A stretch of 64,000 bases of DNA from Rhodobacter sp. NTK016B (GTDB lineage Bacteria; Pseudomonadota; Alphaproteobacteria; Rhodobacterales; Rhodobacteraceae), in assembly GCF_017303295.1 (NCBI RefSeq), contig NZ_JAFKOK010000011.1, positions 62,001 to 126,000 on the forward strand. The letters are read 5' to 3'. Under the pieces are notes generated by a model, which had not been told where the DNA came from, ran no database searches, and worked only from the letters and a program-made list of their open reading frames with translations. Below are positions 61,556 through 64,000 of the stretch, one piece after another. The first letter of the stretch is position 1. The number at the start of each line of letters is the position of its first letter. Made by a program: the position numbers and the translations under genes.

Positions 61556-64000
61556 ATGATGTCATTTGAGACGGTTGAGGAAGGGAAGCCTGGCGGCCTC
61601 GTATTGGAGTTGTCGATCGCGAAGAAGGTGAACTTTGCATCGTCTCAGAACGGCGTTTCGGTTCTAAAGAAGTTGTTGCTGAAGAATCAATTTGAAGCGC
61701 CGCTGGAGAAGCTAACGGTCGAACTCAGCAGTCGCCCCGGATTGATACGTCCGAAGAGTTGGACCGTCGATCGCATCGCTTCTGGACAGCATCAGGAACT
61801 CCATGACCTTGAAACGCCTCTGGATACGGCTCTTCTTGGTGGCCTCAACGAGGCAGAGCGGGGAGAACTTCATGTCGTCGTGAAGCACGGCGAGAACGAG
61901 TTGCTTCATGAACGTGTTCCGATCGAGATGCTGGCTCGGGATGAATGGGGCGGTGTCGGTGACATGGCGCATCTGCTTGCGGCCTTCGTCTCTCCCAATG
62001 ACACGGTTGTCGCTAGTGTCCTAAAGGAGGCCAGCCGGCTACTGGAGGGTGCCGGGCAGAGCGGTGCCATGGATGGTTACCAGTCCCGCGACCCGTCGCG
62101 TGCATGGATGCTGGCCGGGGCGATCTGGTCGGCCGCGACCGGCATGGGGCTTACCTACGCGGTGCCTCCGGCAAGTTTCGAGTTGAACGGCCAGAAAGTG
62201 CGCGACCCCGGTCGCATCAAGTCTGAAGGACTGGCCACCTGCCTGGATAGTGCCCTTCTGCTGGCCGGCTGCTTCGAGGCCGCTGGCCTCAACCCCGTCG
62301 TGCTCTTCGCTGAGGGGCATGCTTGGACCGGGGTCTGGCTGACGGAGCGGGATTTCGGAACCATCAGTGAGCCCGACGTGATGACGGTCCGTAAAGCAAT
62401 TGATGCGCGTGAGTTCGTGGTCATGGAGACCACCTTGCTGACGAAGAAACCCAGCGTCGGGTTCGAGCAGGCAGTTGATACGGCGCGCGAGCTGACCTCC
62501 GAGCGCAATGAGCACAGCTTCGTCACGGCAGTCGATATCCGGCGCGCCCGTGCGGCCCGTATCCGCCCGCTTGCCAGCCACCGCTCTGAACCGGAGGCCG
62601 AGGCGGAAGACGTCGTTGCAAGTCCGGCAGCGCTGCCGCGCCCGCTGGATCTGGGCCTGCTTCCGGGTGAACTGATCGAGGATAAGGCCACGACGCCGGC
62701 GGACCGTATCTCTCGCTGGCAACGAAAGCTCCTGGACCTGTCGCTGCGCAACCGGTTGCTTAATTTCAAGGATAGCAAGCAGACGCTACCTTTCCTGTGC
62801 CCCGATGTATCGGCTTTGGAGGATCAACTGGCCGACGGGAAGAAGTTCCGCGCCTTGGCGTTAAAGGACGAGGATCCGGTCGGCACGCGCGACCTTCTGG
62901 CGAAGGAGGAACCCAAGCTGCTTGAGGAGGTCGCGAAGGATGCCTTCGCGAAGGGCCAGATCGCGGTCCCGCTGACCCGAAAGGAAAGCGAGCGCCGGCT
63001 GCTCGAGCTGCACCGGCGCGCCAAAAGCGATATGCAGGAAGGCGGCACGAACACGCTGTTTCTGGCGGCTGGCTTTCTGCGCTGGAAGAAGTCCGAAGGG
63101 GACACGCGCAGCTACCGCGCGCCGCTGCTCCTGGTGCCGGTGAAGATCTCCCGCAGGTCGGCGCAGTCGGAGTTCGTGATCGAGCATCACGAGGACGACG
63201 TGCGCTTCAACACCACGCTGCTGGAGTTTCTCAAGCGGGATTTTGACCTGAAAGTACCCGAGTTGGAGGGGGATCTGCCGCGGGACGAGAGCGGTTTCGA
63301 CCTGCCTCGCATCTTTGAAATCATGCGTCGCAAGGTGCGCGATGTGGCTGGTTTCGAGGTGGTCGAGGAGCTGGCGCTTTCGACCTTCTCCTTCGCCAAG
63401 TTCTTGATGTGGAAGGACCTGGTAGAGCGGACCGACAGCCTCCGCGAGAGCGCACTGGTAAAGCATCTGGTGGACAACCCGACCGAGCCCTTCCTGGCTG
63501 AAGGGGCGCCGGGTCTTCCGGTCGCGGTCGATGTGGACCGCAGGCTGGCGCCGCGCGATTTGTTCACGCCGCTGCCCGCAGACTCCTCCCAGCTCGCTGC
63601 CGTCTTGGCCGCGCAGGAGGGGCATGATTTCGTTCTGATCGGGCCGCCGGGCACGGGCAAGAGCCAGACCATCGCCAATATCATCTCGCAATGCCTCGCC
63701 ATGCAGAAGACGGTTCTCTTCGTGGCCGAGAAGTCGGCGGCGCTGGACGTGGTGCAGCGGCGGCTTGCGTCGCATGGGCTTGGCGATGCGGTGCTGGAGC
63801 TGCATTCCAACAAGGCCGACCGGAAATCGGTGCTGTCTCAGCTGGGCCGAAGCTGGGCGCGGGCGGCCAGCACGTCGGATGCCGACTGGATCAAGGTGAC
63901 GGATGAGCTGACGGTCACCCGCGAACAGCTGAACACCTATGTCACGGCGCTGCACAAGAAGGGTACGCAAGGCTTCAGTGTCTTTCAGGCGATTGGCAAG
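61556..64000 (+). CDS. DUF4011-type superfamily 1 helicase, N-terminal 815 residues (continues past window)
   Basis: One frame is open from ATG 61556 (or ATG 61559) to the right edge without a stop, 815 codons. Residues 1-200 are not recognised. Residues about 215-270 look like a transglutaminase/papain-type active-site region with Cys at about 229 (LATCLDSALLLAGCFEAAG) and His at about 255 (EGHAWTGVWL). DUF4011 begins near residue 385 (RISRWQRKLLDLSLRNRLLNF). Walker A GPPGTGKS is at 696-703, followed by TIANIISQCL as in UPF1-like SF1 helicases. Remaining helicase motifs and any nuclease domain (DUF3320, DUF559/Vsr or PLD-type in relatives) lie beyond the window. Codons in the first 150 residues are less GC-rich than elsewhere, which suggests transfer. 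Confidence 0.88.
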   Translation, partial: MMSFETVEEGKPGGLVLELSIAKKVNFASSQNGVSVLKKLLLKNQFEAPLEKLTVELSSRPGLIRPKSWTVDRIASGQHQELHDLETPLDTALLGGLNEAERGELHVVVKHGENELLHERVPIEMLARDEWGGVGDMAHLLAAFVSPNDTVVASVLKEASRLLEGAGQSGAMDGYQSRDPSRAWMLAGAIWSAATGMGLTYAVPPASFELNGQKVRDPGRIKSEGLATCLDSALLLAGCFEAAGLNPVVLFAEGHAWTGVWLTERDFGTISEPDVMTVRKAIDAREFVVMETTLLTKKPSVGFEQAVDTARELTSERNEHSFVTAVDIRRARAARIRPLASHRSEPEAEAEDVVASPAALPRPLDLGLLPGELIEDKATTPADRISRWQRKLLDLSLRNRLLNFKDSKQTLPFLCPDVSALEDQLADGKKFRALALKDEDPVGTRDLLAKEEPKLLEEVAKDAFAKGQIAVPLTRKESERRLLELHRRAKSDMQEGGTNTLFLAAGFLRWKKSEGDTRSYRAPLLLVPVKISRRSAQSEFVIEHHEDDVRFNTTLLEFLKRDFDLKVPELEGDLPRDESGFDLPRIFEIMRRKVRDVAGFEVVEELALSTFSFAKFLMWKDLVERTDSLRESALVKHLVDNPTEPFLAEGAPGLPVAVDVDRRLAPRDLFTPLPADSSQLAAVLAAQEGHDFVLIGPPGTGKSQTIANIISQCLAMQKTVLFVAEKSAALDVVQRRLASHGLGDAVLELHSNKADRKSVLSQLGRSWARAASTSDADWIKVTDELTVTREQLNTYVTALHKKGTQGFSVFQAIGK

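Noticed and set aside
61712-63970. Several minus-strand frames opposite the helicase gene
   Set aside because: They are shadows of the plus-strand 815-codon frame, which carries DUF4011 and Walker A motifs.

Overview
The window looks like a chromosomal segment of an alphaproteobacterium in the Rhodobacteraceae/Roseobacteraceae. The evidence is the high GC content, a short LOV photoreceptor of the Rhodobacter/Dinoroseobacter type, a TIGR02300-family protein (restricted to alphaproteobacteria), a motB-flgE-flgK-flgL-flgI block, HWE-type histidine kinase chemistry, and the many ABC uptake systems typical of these heterotrophs. Genes are tightly packed, often with 4-bp ATGA start/stop overlaps. 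No rRNA, CRISPR array, insertion sequence or prophage was seen.

Layout. 1-2.5 kb: leftward operon tetR > amidohydrolase > DUF3237 fragment, divergent from a potABCD-like polyamine ABC operon (2.5-6.4 kb), with an inverted repeat between them. 6.6-12.4 kb: leftward flagellar block motB, flgE, flgK, flgL, flgI. 12.5-13.2 kb: calcineurin-like phosphatase. 13.6-20.6 kb: liv-type branched-chain amino acid uptake operon carrying a small secreted protein, then a succinate-semialdehyde-dehydrogenase-like gene. 20.6-25.4 kb: leftward LOV > Crp/Fnr > CheB-CheR-PAS-HWE kinase, a plausible blue-light signalling unit. 25.7-32.8 kb: GntR regulator, DUF1028 protein and dipeptide-type ABC operon with a permease-ATPase fusion. 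32.8-36.9 kb: sit/mnt-type metal uptake operon divergent from a Fur-family regulator, with two matching operator-like palindromes between them. 36.9-47.7 kb: housekeeping and small metabolic genes (YegD-like Hsp70, DUF4336, TetR, LysR, 2OG oxygenase plus class II aldolase, thioredoxin-TPR, Lon-N domain, Trm112-like, P1 peptidase, GntR, DUF4278, LysE). 47.7-51.4 kb: Crp-family regulator divergent from putrescine aminotransferase and FAD oxidoreductase. 51.6-53.5 kb: two tandem polysaccharide deacetylases. 53.7-57.9 kb: ugpBAEC-like operon. 57.9-61.0 kb: secreted HExxH protein, GntR regulator, YgjP-like metallopeptidase, TIGR02300 protein. 61.2 kb: tRNA-Ala(GGC). 61.6 kb to the right edge: one long open frame with no stop in the window. 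It encodes the N-terminal 815 residues of a DUF4011-type superfamily 1 helicase and probably starts a horizontally acquired island next to the tRNA.

The shared theme is nutrient capture (polyamines, branched-chain amino acids, peptides, metal, glycerol-3-phosphate or related solutes) with local regulators. Polyamine uptake (pot) and putrescine breakdown (spuC/puuB-like) are both present. The points most worth following are the LOV/Crp/HWE-kinase unit, the open-ended helicase gene beside tRNA-Ala, the paired Fur-family operators, and two perfect TGTGA-N6-TCACA boxes beside a CRP-like regulator.
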